The notes beneath the pieces are model-generated. The model saw only the letters and a program-made list of their open reading frames with translations, was not told the origin of the DNA and did no database searches. From contig JAICWL010000005.1 in NCBI GenBank assembly GCA_025934835.1, positions 1 to 64,000 of the forward strand: a DNA stretch of 64,000 nt. Direction: 5' to 3'. The position numbers and the translations under genes were made by a program. Positions 1-9,128 of this stretch are shown piece after piece (positions within the stretch are counted from its first letter, which is position 1; each line of letters begins with the position of its first letter). This DNA is from Fimbriimonadaceae bacterium (GTDB lineage: Bacteria; Armatimonadota; Fimbriimonadia; Fimbriimonadales; Fimbriimonadaceae).

Positions 1-212
1 CGAGGTTGTGACAATCCGGGAAACTATCGGACATGTAGACACGTCTCTACACATATCCAACCGGCCGTGCGGCCAGTCGGACGCACTTTGACAATCTAGC
101 ACCGGCCCCCCCTGACCGGCAGAGTCCGAGACCGAAAAGAGGTTCGCAACGCCGCTGTACGGCGGGCCAAGGGCGAGCGCCGATCGAGCGAAATGTGTTT
201 TTTGCGAAACGA

Positions 213-306
213 ATTGACGTTTTAGATTCGATGTCGCGATAAATTGGGCCGAGAAACACCCCCAAAGCGCCCAGTTTCTGCATGAAAACGGCCCTAAAAC
301 GTCAAT
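213..306 (+). other. candidate structured element: 13-bp perfect inverted repeat enclosing nested helices, upstream of glnA
   Basis: ATTGACGTTTTAG (213-225) / CTAAAACGTCAAT (294-306); inside it GGCCG (247-251)/CGGCC (289-293) and AGAAAC (252-257)/GTTTCT (274-279). Confidence 0.4.
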
Positions 307-431
307 AAACGCCCTCAAAGCGACCCGTCTGGCGCCCAAAAGCAAATCGCTGCCCCCCTATTCATCCGTTAGGCAATTCCGGGATAATAGGTCCCAATCG
401 TTCTGCAACGACGCGGGCGGGCAATTCTGGA

Positions 432-463
432 AACGCCTCGGGCTTGACCCGGGCGTTTTCGTT
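432..463 (+). terminator. terminator-like hairpin in the glnA leader (possible attenuator)
   Basis: AACGCC-t-CGGG / loop CTTGA / CCCG-GGCGTT followed by TTTTCGTTTT; lies 5' of the glnA ATG at 528. Confidence 0.5.
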
Positions 464-527
464 TTCGCCACGGCGGAACGCCCAGCGGCGATCCTGCCAT
501 GGCCGTATGGACCATACCGGAGGATCT

Positions 528-1937
528 ATGTCACCCAAGGACGCCGTCGGTTTCGTTAAAGAGAACGACGCCCAATTCGTCGATATCCGCTTCACGGACC
601 TTATGGGTACGTGGCAGCACTTCTCCATTCCGGCCGGGCACTTCACCGAAGACAAATTCGAAGAAGGGCTGGCGTTCGACGGCTCCAGCATCCGAGGGTT
701 CCAGACCATCAATGAGTCGGACATGCTGCTTGTGCCCGACCCCGCTTCGGTCTTCCTCGACCCGTTCACCGAGGCGCAGACCGCCGTGGTCATCTGCAAC
801 ATCGAGGACCCGCTCACGCGCCAGCCGTATCCCAAGGACCCCCGCTACACGGCGGTGAAGGCCGAGCAGTATTTGCGCTCGACCGGCATCGGCGACACCG
901 CGTTCTTCGGGCCCGAGGCCGAGTTCTTCGTTTTCGACGGCCTGGCCTTCGAGAACAAGCCTCAGGGCGCGTTCTACAGGCTCGATTCGGTCGAGGCGGA
1001 CTGGGCGTCCGGCAGAGACGAAGGGCTGGGCTTCTCGATGCGCGTCAAGGGCGGCTACTTCCCCGTGGCGCCGAACGACAAGCTGCAAGACTTGCGCTCG
1101 GAGATGGTACTTCGCATGCAGGAGGTCGGCATCGACGTCGAGATGCACCACCACGAGGTGGCGGCCGCAGGCCAGTGCGAAATCGACATGCGATTCGACA
1201 CGCTCGTCAGCATGGCGGACAAGCTGATGAAGTACAAATTCGTTGTCAAGAACACGGCGTACGTGAACGGGCAGATCGCGACGTTCATGCCCAAGCCTCT
1301 GTTCGGCGACAACGGCAGCGGCATGCATGTGCACCAGTCGATTTGGAGGAACGGCGAGCCGACGTTTTACGACGAGACCGGCTATGCGGGGCTTAGCGAA
1401 TCGGCGCGGTGGTATATCGGCGGGCTGCTGAAGCATGCCCCGTCACTGCTCGCGTTCTGCGCTCCCACGACGAACTCGTACCGTCGGCTGGTTCCGGGCT
1501 ACGAGGCGCCGATCAACCTGATGTATTCGGCTAGAAACCGGTCGGCGTGCGTGCGCATTCCGATGGTGAGCAAGTCGCCGAAAGCAAAGCGACTCGAGTT
1601 CCGGGCGCCCGACCCCACGGCGAACCCGTACTTGGCGTTCTCGGCGCTGCTGATGGCCGGCCTGGATGGCATCCAGAACCGGATCGAGCCGCCGAAGCCG
1701 CTGGACAAGGACCTGTATGAGCTGCCGGCGGTCGAGCGGGCAGGCATCCAGCAGACCCCGGGCTCGCTCCGGGCGACGTTGGCGGCGCTGGCGAACGATC
1801 ACGACTACCTTCTCAAGGGAGACGTGTTTACCAGCGAACTGATCGAAAGCTACATCGAGTACAAGCTCGTAAGCGAGTGCGATGCTGTCGACCTACGTCC
1901 CCATCCGTATGAGTTTTATTTGTACGCGGATGCGTAA
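528..1937 (+). CDS. glnA: glutamine synthetase, type I
   Basis: ORF 444..1937; start moved to 528 (MSPKDAVGFVKENDAQFVDIRFTDLMG) behind GGAGG; GS motifs FDGSSIRGF, GSGMHVHQS, NRSACVRIP. Confidence 0.96.
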   Translation: MSPKDAVGFVKENDAQFVDIRFTDLMGTWQHFSIPAGHFTEDKFEEGLAFDGSSIRGFQTINESDMLLVPDPASVFLDPFTEAQTAVVICNIEDPLTRQPYPKDPRYTAVKAEQYLRSTGIGDTAFFGPEAEFFVFDGLAFENKPQGAFYRLDSVEADWASGRDEGLGFSMRVKGGYFPVAPNDKLQDLRSEMVLRMQEVGIDVEMHHHEVAAAGQCEIDMRFDTLVSMADKLMKYKFVVKNTAYVNGQIATFMPKPLFGDNGSGMHVHQSIWRNGEPTFYDETGYAGLSESARWYIGGLLKHAPSLLAFCAPTTNSYRRLVPGYEAPINLMYSARNRSACVRIPMVSKSPKAKRLEFRAPDPTANPYLAFSALLMAGLDGIQNRIEPPKPLDKDLYELPAVERAGIQQTPGSLRATLAALANDHDYLLKGDVFTSELIESYIEYKLVSECDAVDLRPHPYEFYLYADA

Positions 1938-1984
1938 GGGAGAAGTCTTGGTATTAGTGTTTGCGGCAGCGTTGGCGTAGACAA

Positions 1985-2015
1985 GGAAGCCCTCGAGCCT
2001 AGCTCGAGGGCTTCC
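1985..2015. terminator. intrinsic terminator hairpin between convergent genes
   Basis: GGAAGCCCTCGAGC / loop CTA / GCTCGAGGGCTTCC, 14-bp perfect stem. Confidence 0.8.
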
Positions 2016-2039
2016 GTTAGATTTGAACCTGCTGCGCGA

Positions 2040-2552
2040 TTAGAAGCGAACGCCGACGTAAAGACCGAAGCCGCTCAACTCGCTCTTGCTCGAGAGGAAG
2101 TACTTCCCCTGAATGAACACGGGGGTAGTCGTGTTATTCGCCAGGTCGTAGGCCACGCCTACCTGGCCGCTGATCCCCACGGCGTTGTCTCCGCCAAGGT
2201 GGCGGAACTCGGGCCCGAGGCCCACCGACCAAACGAGCTGGTCGCTGCGGACGTTATAGTTCAGCGCCAAAGGCACCGAGCTTACGTCGTGGCTGCCATA
2301 CCAATCGCCCGAGATGCTTAGATATGCCGGATTGCCGGGTGTGACGGAGCTCACGCTTTGCGTAGCGATCTTGTAATCGGCTCCAAATCCCAGCCAAGTC
2401 GAAGCGACGTCCCTCGAATCGGAATTCGTCGGGAAGAAGATGCCTAATCGGGCCGAGAAGCCCGTCGGTCCATTGGTTTGGGCCATGGCGGCCGCGCCCA
2501 CGCCGATCGAAATCGCCACTGCGATTGCCTTCGAAATTTGGTTTGTCCTCAT
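2040..2552 (-). CDS. secreted/outer-membrane beta-barrel-like protein
   Basis: Signal peptide MRTNQISKAIAVAISIGVGAAAMAQ; alternating hydrophobic strands; C-terminal aromatic (YVGVRF). Confidence 0.6.
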   Translation of the reverse strand: MRTNQISKAIAVAISIGVGAAAMAQTNGPTGFSARLGIFFPTNSDSRDVASTWLGFGADYKIATQSVSSVTPGNPAYLSISGDWYGSHDVSSVPLALNYNVRSDQLVWSVGLGPEFRHLGGDNAVGISGQVGVAYDLANNTTTPVFIQGKYFLSSKSELSGFGLYVGVRF

Positions 2553-2699
2553 AAAAAATCCCAACCTCCTGTCCATGCTACTCAGGGATACGAAGTCTTG
2601 TATAGCTGTCAGGTTCCTGTAACGGACTTTTTGCTCTTGTTGAAGCTTCGAGCAAAGTGCGATCTTTACCGGACGGCGACGGCGTCGGGCAAACCGTGA

Positions 2700-3116
2700 T
2701 CAGCCATCGATGAGCTGGATGACGACCTGGCGCTCACGGGGGCGGGTATCGAATTCCAGCAGCACGATCTGCTGCCACTCGCCCAAGGTAAGCCGGCCGC
2801 CGGAAACCGGCACCGATAGGCTGGGACCAACGAGGGAGGCTCGGATGTGACTGTGGCCGTTGTCGTCGTGCCACTTCTCCTCGTGCTCGTAGACCGCATC
2901 GACCGGAGCCACGCGCTCTAGCGCGACCGGCATGTCGCGTTGGAGGCCCGGCTCGTATTCGATGGTGGAAAGCGCTGCGGTCGATCCCACGACGAAGGCC
3001 GTCATCAGCGCCTCGCTCACGCCCTCCGACCGGAGGACCTGCTCTATCTTGGGGGTCAGGTCCACCATGTCGTCCTGCCCGTTCGTCGCCACGCGGATTC
3101 TGGAGGTTCGAATCAT
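2700..3116 (-). CDS. YjbQ family protein (UPF0047)
   Basis: VDLTPKIEQVLRSEGVSEALMTAFVVGSTAALSTIEYEPGL...HDDNGHSHIRASLVGPSLSVPVSGGRLTLGEWQQIVLLEFD is the family signature. Confidence 0.88.
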   Translation of the reverse strand: MIRTSRIRVATNGQDDMVDLTPKIEQVLRSEGVSEALMTAFVVGSTAALSTIEYEPGLQRDMPVALERVAPVDAVYEHEEKWHDDNGHSHIRASLVGPSLSVPVSGGRLTLGEWQQIVLLEFDTRPRERQVVIQLIDG

Positions 3117-3120
3117 ACAG

Positions 3121-4362
3121 CTAGTTCCGGTTCGCCAGCACGCTCTTCGAATACTCATCGACGCCGGCCATCCAGCCCACGGCAGGCACATTCGCGCGGC
3201 GGCACAGCTCCTCCCACACAAAGCCGAACGGCAAAGTCTTGGCTTCTTCCATCAGGGCGAGCTTCTCGCCGAGCTTTCCTTCGCGCTCCAGGCGGCGGAG
3301 CTCGTCCGAAGGGTCCAGCAACGCGTAGAGCATGGCTTTGCGCGTGGCCCGGATGCCGATGACGTACGCGGCGATTCGGTTGATGCTCGCATCGAAGAAG
3401 TCGAGAGCCACGGTTGCACGGTCGATGGCTTTGCCGCGGGCCAGCTCGAGAAAGACGCTTCGGAGCACGTCGTCGAAGAGCACGACGTGGTCGCTGTCCC
3501 AACGCATCGGGCGGCTCGCATGGAGCAGCAGCCCTTCGCGAAACTGCATCAAGCCGGAGAGCTTGTCGGCCACGCTTTCGGTCGGGTGGAAGTGCCCCAT
3601 ATCCAAGCAGAGCAGCACTCCGTTTGCCTGGGTGTAGGATGCGCAGAACTCGTAGGAGCCGACGACGTAATCCTCACTGCCCAAGCCGAACAGCTTGCTC
3701 TCGATCGAATCGATGCACCCCGGGAGGCTTTCGGCTAGGATCTCGTCGTAGGAGCTTCTGAGCCTTGCGCGCGGGCTCCATCGATCCGCCGGCGAGTCTT
3801 TCGCGCCATCCGGAATCCAGTGGTTGTTCACGCACGGGCTGCCGAGCTCTTTGGCTATGCCGGCTGCTATTCGCCTGCTCGCGATGCCATGCCGAATCCA
3901 GAATCGGCGCACATTCTCGTCGGCGCTGGAGAGCGTGGCCCCGCTGCTCGCCATGGGGTGCGCGAAATAGGTCGGGTTGAAGTCGAGCCCCAAGCCGCAT
4001 TCTTTTGCCCAGTCGATCCAGCGGGAAAACTGTTCCAGGTCGACCTCGTCTCGGGGCTTTGGCTTTCCCATCGGCTCAGCGTAGATCGCGTGGAGGTTCA
4101 GGCGGTGCGCTCCGGGAACCAGCCTCAGCACCTGCTGCATGTCGCTGCGGAGCTCGTCTCCGTTTCGCGCTCGGCCCGGGAAGCTTCCAGTCGCCATGAT
4201 CCCGGAGTCTCCGCCTGCGCCGAGGCTGGGCTCAAACCCGGCGACGTCGTCGGCCTGCCAGCAATGAATCGATATCGGGTACTTGGCAGCGCGCGCGATG
4301 GCGCGATCCGTGTCGACGCCGAGCTCGGCGTATCGGTCTTTGGCGATGGAGTAGTCGGACAT
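3121..4362 (-). CDS. rhaA: L-rhamnose isomerase
   Basis: ISIHCWQADDVAGFE...GIMATGSFPGRARN..LVPGAHRLNLHAIYAE; 413 aa. Confidence 0.9.
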   Translation of the reverse strand: MSDYSIAKDRYAELGVDTDRAIARAAKYPISIHCWQADDVAGFEPSLGAGGDSGIMATGSFPGRARNGDELRSDMQQVLRLVPGAHRLNLHAIYAEPMGKPKPRDEVDLEQFSRWIDWAKECGLGLDFNPTYFAHPMASSGATLSSADENVRRFWIRHGIASRRIAAGIAKELGSPCVNNHWIPDGAKDSPADRWSPRARLRSSYDEILAESLPGCIDSIESKLFGLGSEDYVVGSYEFCASYTQANGVLLCLDMGHFHPTESVADKLSGLMQFREGLLLHASRPMRWDSDHVVLFDDVLRSVFLELARGKAIDRATVALDFFDASINRIAAYVIGIRATRKAMLYALLDPSDELRRLEREGKLGEKLALMEEAKTLPFGFVWEELCRRANVPAVGWMAGVDEYSKSVLANRN

Positions 4363-4368
4363 GCTCGG

Positions 4369-4878
4369 TTAGTTCGGACCGGCAACCTCTGCTGGCCGCT
4401 TGTCACCAGCGTACCGCTGCAGCTCCGCGGGGCCGAGGATAACCACGTTGGCGTCGGCCAGGCGCACGAACTCTTCGAAGTCCAAATGCTCGATCTCTCC
4501 GTTCGCGTCGAACTCCTCGAACAGGGCGCGGAGCACCTGCGTCTGCGAGGGCCTGGTGGGATAGACGTCGACCCAGAGCCCCGGCTTGCGGTGCTCGGCT
4601 GCGTAGGCAACCGCCGCTACGAAGACGTCGGCTCCCGGGCCGCCATCCGCGGATGCGCAGTCCCAGAATCCATGCGAAGGCTCCAAATGGGCTTCGCGGA
4701 GCTTGGCCATGACTTCGTCCACGGCTCCTTCGGTGCGGCTGACGAGCCCAACATTCTTGTCCACGCACATCGCGCTCACGGTGACTTCGCGCCCGCCTCC
4801 GGAAACGAATACTTGCTTGTGCCCGATCACCTTGCGCATGGCGAGAGGGAATTCGTCAAAGGGTACTGTGAGTGTCAT
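4369..4878 (-). CDS. hypothetical protein
   Basis: ORF 4369..4965, start at MTLTVPFDEFPLAMRK; just downstream of a divergent intergenic region, 5' of rhaA. Confidence 0.55.
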   Translation of the reverse strand: MTLTVPFDEFPLAMRKVIGHKQVFVSGGGREVTVSAMCVDKNVGLVSRTEGAVDEVMAKLREAHLEPSHGFWDCASADGGPGADVFVAAVAYAAEHRKPGLWVDVYPTRPSQTQVLRALFEEFDANGEIEHLDFEEFVRLADANVVILGPAELQRYAGDKRPAEVAGPN

Positions 4879-4964
4879 GGGCTTGTTTTCAGGCAATTTA
4901 GCATGAAACGGTCCCAGCGTCCGGAAATCGCTTGCCGCCGAAGGACGTTTATAGAAAGGGAACA

Positions 4965-5591
4965 TTGATTTTCGCGCGAAAGCAGCATCGAGTTCAAGCT
5001 ACGGCTTCCCATCAAGCGAACCTGCGAGTGCAGTGGCCGCTATATTTGCGCTGCTTCCCTTGGCTGAAGAAGCGGCTCATGCTGCCCGCCACCATGTGCG
5101 TGCTCTCACTGGCGGCGCAGCTTTGGACTTTCGCGGGGCTGTGGGTTCTCCTCTTGATGCCGTACCTCACGCGTTTCCACTGGATCAAGCGGCACTTCCA
5201 GCGTGGAGACGTGAACGCCGCCAAGGTGATCGCGACCGACCCGTATCTCGTGGCGGCCTTCGCGGACCTTTCGACCAGCGGCGAGTATTTCTTCCCGGTG
5301 ATCAGGATTTTGGAGCAGCCGCTGGACCGGCTCGGGGCGAGCGGGTTCGAGACGGGATACAACATGCCGACGGTGTCGCTGTATTACGGCAGCGCGGCGG
5401 GCTATAAATGGGACAGCTTCAATCCGATCGTGGCACAATGCGCCACCACGGACGAGGCTGAGATCCGGCGGCTTCTCGAAATGATTCCCGAGTGGCAGTG
5501 GGCGCTTCTGAACGAGGGGCTGTTCCAGCTTCCTCAGCCCTACCGACCGGGGCTCTACCAGATCAGCGTGGGACCTCTCGGCGAGGCCTGA
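4965..5591 (+). CDS. hypothetical membrane protein
   Basis: ORF 4932..5591 with one hydrophobic segment ([25 protein letters not shown]); start uncertain (TTG at 4932 or 4965). Confidence 0.5.
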   Translation: MIFARKQHRVQATASHQANLRVQWPLYLRCFPWLKKRLMLPATMCVLSLAAQLWTFAGLWVLLLMPYLTRFHWIKRHFQRGDVNAAKVIATDPYLVAAFADLSTSGEYFFPVIRILEQPLDRLGASGFETGYNMPTVSLYYGSAAGYKWDSFNPIVAQCATTDEAEIRRLLEMIPEWQWALLNEGLFQLPQPYRPGLYQISVGPLGEA

Positions 5592-5713
5592 GCAGGTATA
5601 CTGACCGTTCGTTTTCCAATACACACGGGCTCGGCTGCGCGGCCAGGTCCCTCGAAATCGAGGGTGTTGCGCAAAATCCAACCGACCCGGAGGAACAACC
5701 TGGAGGTTACGAT

Positions 5714-6538
5714 ATGCCCCAGCTCAGCATGAAGGAGCTGTTGGAATCCGGTGTCCATTTTGGGCACCAAACAAGACGCTGGAATCCGAAGATGAAGCGC
5801 TATATCTATGGCGCTCGGAACGGCATCTACATCATCGATCTGCATCAGACGATCAAGCTGTTCGAGGACGCTCTCGAATATATCAAGAAGCTTGTCGAGG
5901 ATGGCGGCACGGTGCTTTTCGTCGGCACTAAGAAGCAGGCTCAGGCCGCTGTGAAAGAGGCTGCCGAGAGATCGGGCCAGTACTTCATCAGCGAACGGTG
6001 GCTGGGTGGCACTCTCACAAACTGGAAGACCATCCAGGGCCGCGTCCAGCGACTGAAGGAGCTGGACCGTATGGACCAAGAGGGGTACTTCGAGCGACTG
6101 CCCAAGAAGGAAGCGATCAAGCGGCGCGAAGAGCGCAACGAGCTGAATCGGTTCCTCGGCGGCATTCAGAACATGAGCCAGCCACCAACATGCATGTTCG
6201 TGGTCGATTTAAACAAGGAATCGATCGCCGTGAAGGAAGCCAAAAAGCTCAACATCCCGATCGTCGCAATCGTGGACACGAACTGCGACCCGGACATGGC
6301 GGATGTCGTAATCCCCGGCAACGACGACGCGATCCGCGCGATCCGACTCGTCACCCAGAAGATAAGCGACGCCATTTTGGAGGCTCGGCCATTGAGCGAG
6401 GCCCTCACCGAGGGGGTCGTCACACCGACAGGCGAAGAGCAGCCGGTCGATGAAGCCGAAAGCGCGCTCGATTATGCCGCGCCGATCGACGCCGAGCTGC
6501 TCAAGGCATTCGGCGCCGACGAAGAAGAGGAGAAATAA
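5714..6538 (+). CDS. rpsB: 30S ribosomal protein S2
   Basis: [43 protein letters not shown]. Confidence 0.98.
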   Translation: MPQLSMKELLESGVHFGHQTRRWNPKMKRYIYGARNGIYIIDLHQTIKLFEDALEYIKKLVEDGGTVLFVGTKKQAQAAVKEAAERSGQYFISERWLGGTLTNWKTIQGRVQRLKELDRMDQEGYFERLPKKEAIKRREERNELNRFLGGIQNMSQPPTCMFVVDLNKESIAVKEAKKLNIPIVAIVDTNCDPDMADVVIPGNDDAIRAIRLVTQKISDAILEARPLSEALTEGVVTPTGEEQPVDEAESALDYAAPIDAELLKAFGADEEEEK

Positions 6539-6541
6539 CGA

Positions 6542-7348
6542 ATGGCAGGTTATACGGCAGCGGACGTCAAGAAGCTTCGAGACGAGACGGACGCCCCAAT
6601 CATGGATTGCAAGTCGGCGCTCGAAGAAGCTGACGGCGACTTGGAAAAGGCGAAGAACGTGTTGCGTGAGAAGGGCAAGGTCGCGGCGGCAAAGCGAAGC
6701 GGCCGGTCGACCGGCGCTGGCGTGGTCGCCTTCGCCTCGAAGGATAATGGCAAGACCGTCGGCGGCGTCGTGCTCGAATCGGAGACCGACTTCGTGGCCC
6801 GCACCGAGGACTTCATCGAACTCGCCCAGCACATCGCCGAGGCAGTTCGTGACAGTGAGTCGTTCGATCCTGCGGATGTTCAGGGTCCGATCAACGAAGC
6901 TGTGGGGAAGATGCGCGAGAACATTCGCATCTCTCGAAACGTGCAGCTGAGAAGCCCGAATCCGATCACGACGTACGTGCACCACGACCGGTCCAAGGGC
7001 GCCGCGGTTGCCACCGATCCTTATGCTGGGGACGCTGCGCGGCAGCTCGCGATCCAGGCTGTGGCGTTTCCGCCGGAGGTCGTGAGCAAGGAGCAACTGC
7101 CTCAGGAGAAGATCGCTCAGGAGATCGAGGTCGAGACCCAGCGCGCTATGAACGAGGGGAAACCTGAGAATATCGCGCGCAACATCGCTACCGGCCGCGT
7201 GAACAAGGAGTACGTCAAGCGCGCTGTGCTGCTGGAGCAGCCGTACTACAAGGATCCGAACAAGAGCGTCTCGCAGTTTCTGGGCGAAGAGGCGAAAGAC
7301 GCCAAAGTGGTCGAGTTCGCTTACCTGGCCGTGGGCCAGGGCGAGTAG
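6542..7348 (+). CDS. tsf: elongation factor Ts
   Basis: VKKLRDETDAPIMDCKSALEEADGDLEKA; follows rpsB. Confidence 0.97.
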   Translation: MAGYTAADVKKLRDETDAPIMDCKSALEEADGDLEKAKNVLREKGKVAAAKRSGRSTGAGVVAFASKDNGKTVGGVVLESETDFVARTEDFIELAQHIAEAVRDSESFDPADVQGPINEAVGKMRENIRISRNVQLRSPNPITTYVHHDRSKGAAVATDPYAGDAARQLAIQAVAFPPEVVSKEQLPQEKIAQEIEVETQRAMNEGKPENIARNIATGRVNKEYVKRAVLLEQPYYKDPNKSVSQFLGEEAKDAKVVEFAYLAVGQGE

Positions 7349-7351
7349 CGT

Positions 7352-8278
7352 GTGACGTCCCGGAGCCCGGCTCGAGGCGAGTTGGCTCCGCCGAGCGACC
7401 ACGTCGTTCGTGAAGCTCTGGCAGCGCACCGGCTGCCGAGCGAGGGAAGGATCAGCCTGCCGAGGGGGCTCGGAGTCGCCAACCATGTTCGCTTGGTTGG
7501 CAACTTTTGCATTCGCTTCCTGCGAGATTGGGAGTATGAATGCGACGTCCGGACGGAGGTAGCGGCTGCGCCGTACGTTTGCGCGTCGGGCGCACTGAGT
7601 CCCAAGCTGATCGCGTCGGATTTCAGCGGCCGATGCTGGCCCGGGCCGTATACGATCTTGGAGCGCGTACCGGGCGAACCCGTAGGGATGGATTCGAGTC
7701 CAGGCCCCTGGATCGAGCTAGCCGGGGAAGCTCGGAAATGGCATGAGCGGATCGCTGGCATCGATGAAACCGCCGAAGCATTCGACCTTTACGAGAAGGC
7801 AGACCCCGAAGCGATGCTCGAGCGCGCAACCGGCGTGTTTTCGGCTGCCGAAGAGGCTTGGGTGCGGAGTCTCGCCGTGCGATTGATGGGAGCTCCATCC
7901 GGCGAGCATAGGTTTGTGCACCAGGACCTTCACGACCAAAACGTAATGTCCGAGCGGGGCCGGCTCACCGGCATCATCGACTGGGGAGATGCCGGATGGG
8001 GTGACTCCGCCGTGGACTTCGCATACTTCCCGGCTTCATTGCTCCCAATGGCACTTGCGGAGTACGGTGACACGAGCGAAGGAATGATCGGCCGGTGTCT
8101 GCTGGAGAACCTCGCCCACTCGCTTTACGGCTTGGCCGAAAGGGAGGGCTGGACTGGTCGGTCTTGCAGATGGCGGTTCGGGACCCTCGTCGAGCTTTGT
8201 ATGGGCGAGGTCGGTGGGAACTGGCGATCTTGGCTGGGTGATACCCCGCCGAGCACGCTCACCAGATTCTTGGCTTAG
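7352..8278 (+). CDS. aminoglycoside phosphotransferase (APH) family protein
   Basis: FVHQDLHDQNVM...GIIDWGDAGWGDSAVDFAYF (Brenner and DFG-equivalent motifs). Confidence 0.85.
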   Translation: MTSRSPARGELAPPSDHVVREALAAHRLPSEGRISLPRGLGVANHVRLVGNFCIRFLRDWEYECDVRTEVAAAPYVCASGALSPKLIASDFSGRCWPGPYTILERVPGEPVGMDSSPGPWIELAGEARKWHERIAGIDETAEAFDLYEKADPEAMLERATGVFSAAEEAWVRSLAVRLMGAPSGEHRFVHQDLHDQNVMSERGRLTGIIDWGDAGWGDSAVDFAYFPASLLPMALAEYGDTSEGMIGRCLLENLAHSLYGLAEREGWTGRSCRWRFGTLVELCMGEVGGNWRSWLGDTPPSTLTRFLA

Positions 8279-8341
8279 TGGCCGCAAAGCAGCCGGTGAC
8301 GAGCGGCGCGGGCGCCCCACAACCAGCCATGGAACGGTAGG

Positions 8342-8380
8342 TACACTCTTGGCCGACGCTCGCACTCCTCGCGGGCGTTT
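8342..8380 (+). promoter_or_regulatory. candidate internal promoter plus leader hairpin upstream of pyrH
   Basis: TACACT (8342-8347); hairpin ACGCTCGC (8356-8363)/GCGGGCGT (8371-8378) then TTTATT. Confidence 0.35.
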
Positions 8381-8405
8381 ATTGCAATCAAGGGGCGAGA
8401 ACGCA

Positions 8406-9128
8406 TTGAGCAGGCGGCGCTACAAAAGAGTCCTCATCAAATTAAGCGGCGAGGCGCTCTCTGGTCGCCAGAGCTCGGGGCTCGATGCCGCAACTCTCAA
8501 GTACATCGCATCCGAGATCGGGCAGGTGTGCGCGACGAATGTCGAAGTTGCAGTCGTCGTCGGGGGTGGCAACTTCTTCCGGGGAGACACGTTCTCATCT
8601 CAAGGCGAAATCGATCGGACTGTAGCCGATCAGATGGGGATGTTGGGGACGCTCATGAACGCTCTCGCTTTGCAATCCGCGCTGGAGAGCCACGGCGTAA
8701 CCGTGCGCGTGCAAAGCGCGATCCACGTCACGCAGGTCGCTGAGCCGTTCATACGGCGGAGGGCCATGCGGCACTTGGAAAAGGGCCGCGTCGTGGTGTT
8801 TGCCGCAGGCACCGGTAATCCGTATTTCACTACCGACACGGCTGCAGTACTTCGGGCGCTCGAAATAGAGGCCGAGGTGCTTGTGAAGGCGACCAAGGTC
8901 GACGGGGTGTACGACAAAGACCCGAAGAAGCACACAGACGCGGTGAGGTACGAAAAAGTTAGCTTTCAGGTCGCGATCGAGGAGCAACTCGGAGTGATGG
9001 ATCAGACAGCCTTCACGATGTGCCGGGAGCATGAGTTGCCGATCATCGTGCTAGATTTCAACCAGCCTGGCGCACTGCTGGACGCTGTGGCCGGCGGGCG
9101 AACTGGAACGCTGGTAGGAGGCGATTAA
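8406..9128 (+). CDS. pyrH: UMP kinase
   Basis: TTG start; RYKRVLIKLSGEALSG...VVVGGGNFFRGD...GTGNPYFTTDTAA. Confidence 0.95.
   Translation: MSRRRYKRVLIKLSGEALSGRQSSGLDAATLKYIASEIGQVCATNVEVAVVVGGGNFFRGDTFSSQGEIDRTVADQMGMLGTLMNALALQSALESHGVTVRVQSAIHVTQVAEPFIRRRAMRHLEKGRVVVFAAGTGNPYFTTDTAAVLRALEIEAEVLVKATKVDGVYDKDPKKHTDAVRYEKVSFQVAIEEQLGVMDQTAFTMCREHELPIIVLDFNQPGALLDAVAGGRTGTLVGGD

Noticed and set aside
47-283. 78-aa minus-strand ORF before glnA
   Set aside because: No recognisable motif, Arg-rich shadow-type composition, and it lies over the inverted-repeat element; treated as non-coding.
531-1436. 301-aa minus-strand ORF opposite glnA (and similar long antisense ORFs elsewhere, e.g. 2932..3738, 3820..4968, 6209..7486, 17567..18973)
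   Set aside because: High-GC antisense shadow ORFs opposite confidently identified genes; translations are low-complexity and lack family motifs.
3100-3125. GGTTCGAATC, tRNA T-loop-like
   Set aside because: Complement of the YjbQ start region (MIRTSRI); no acceptor or anticodon arms can be paired.
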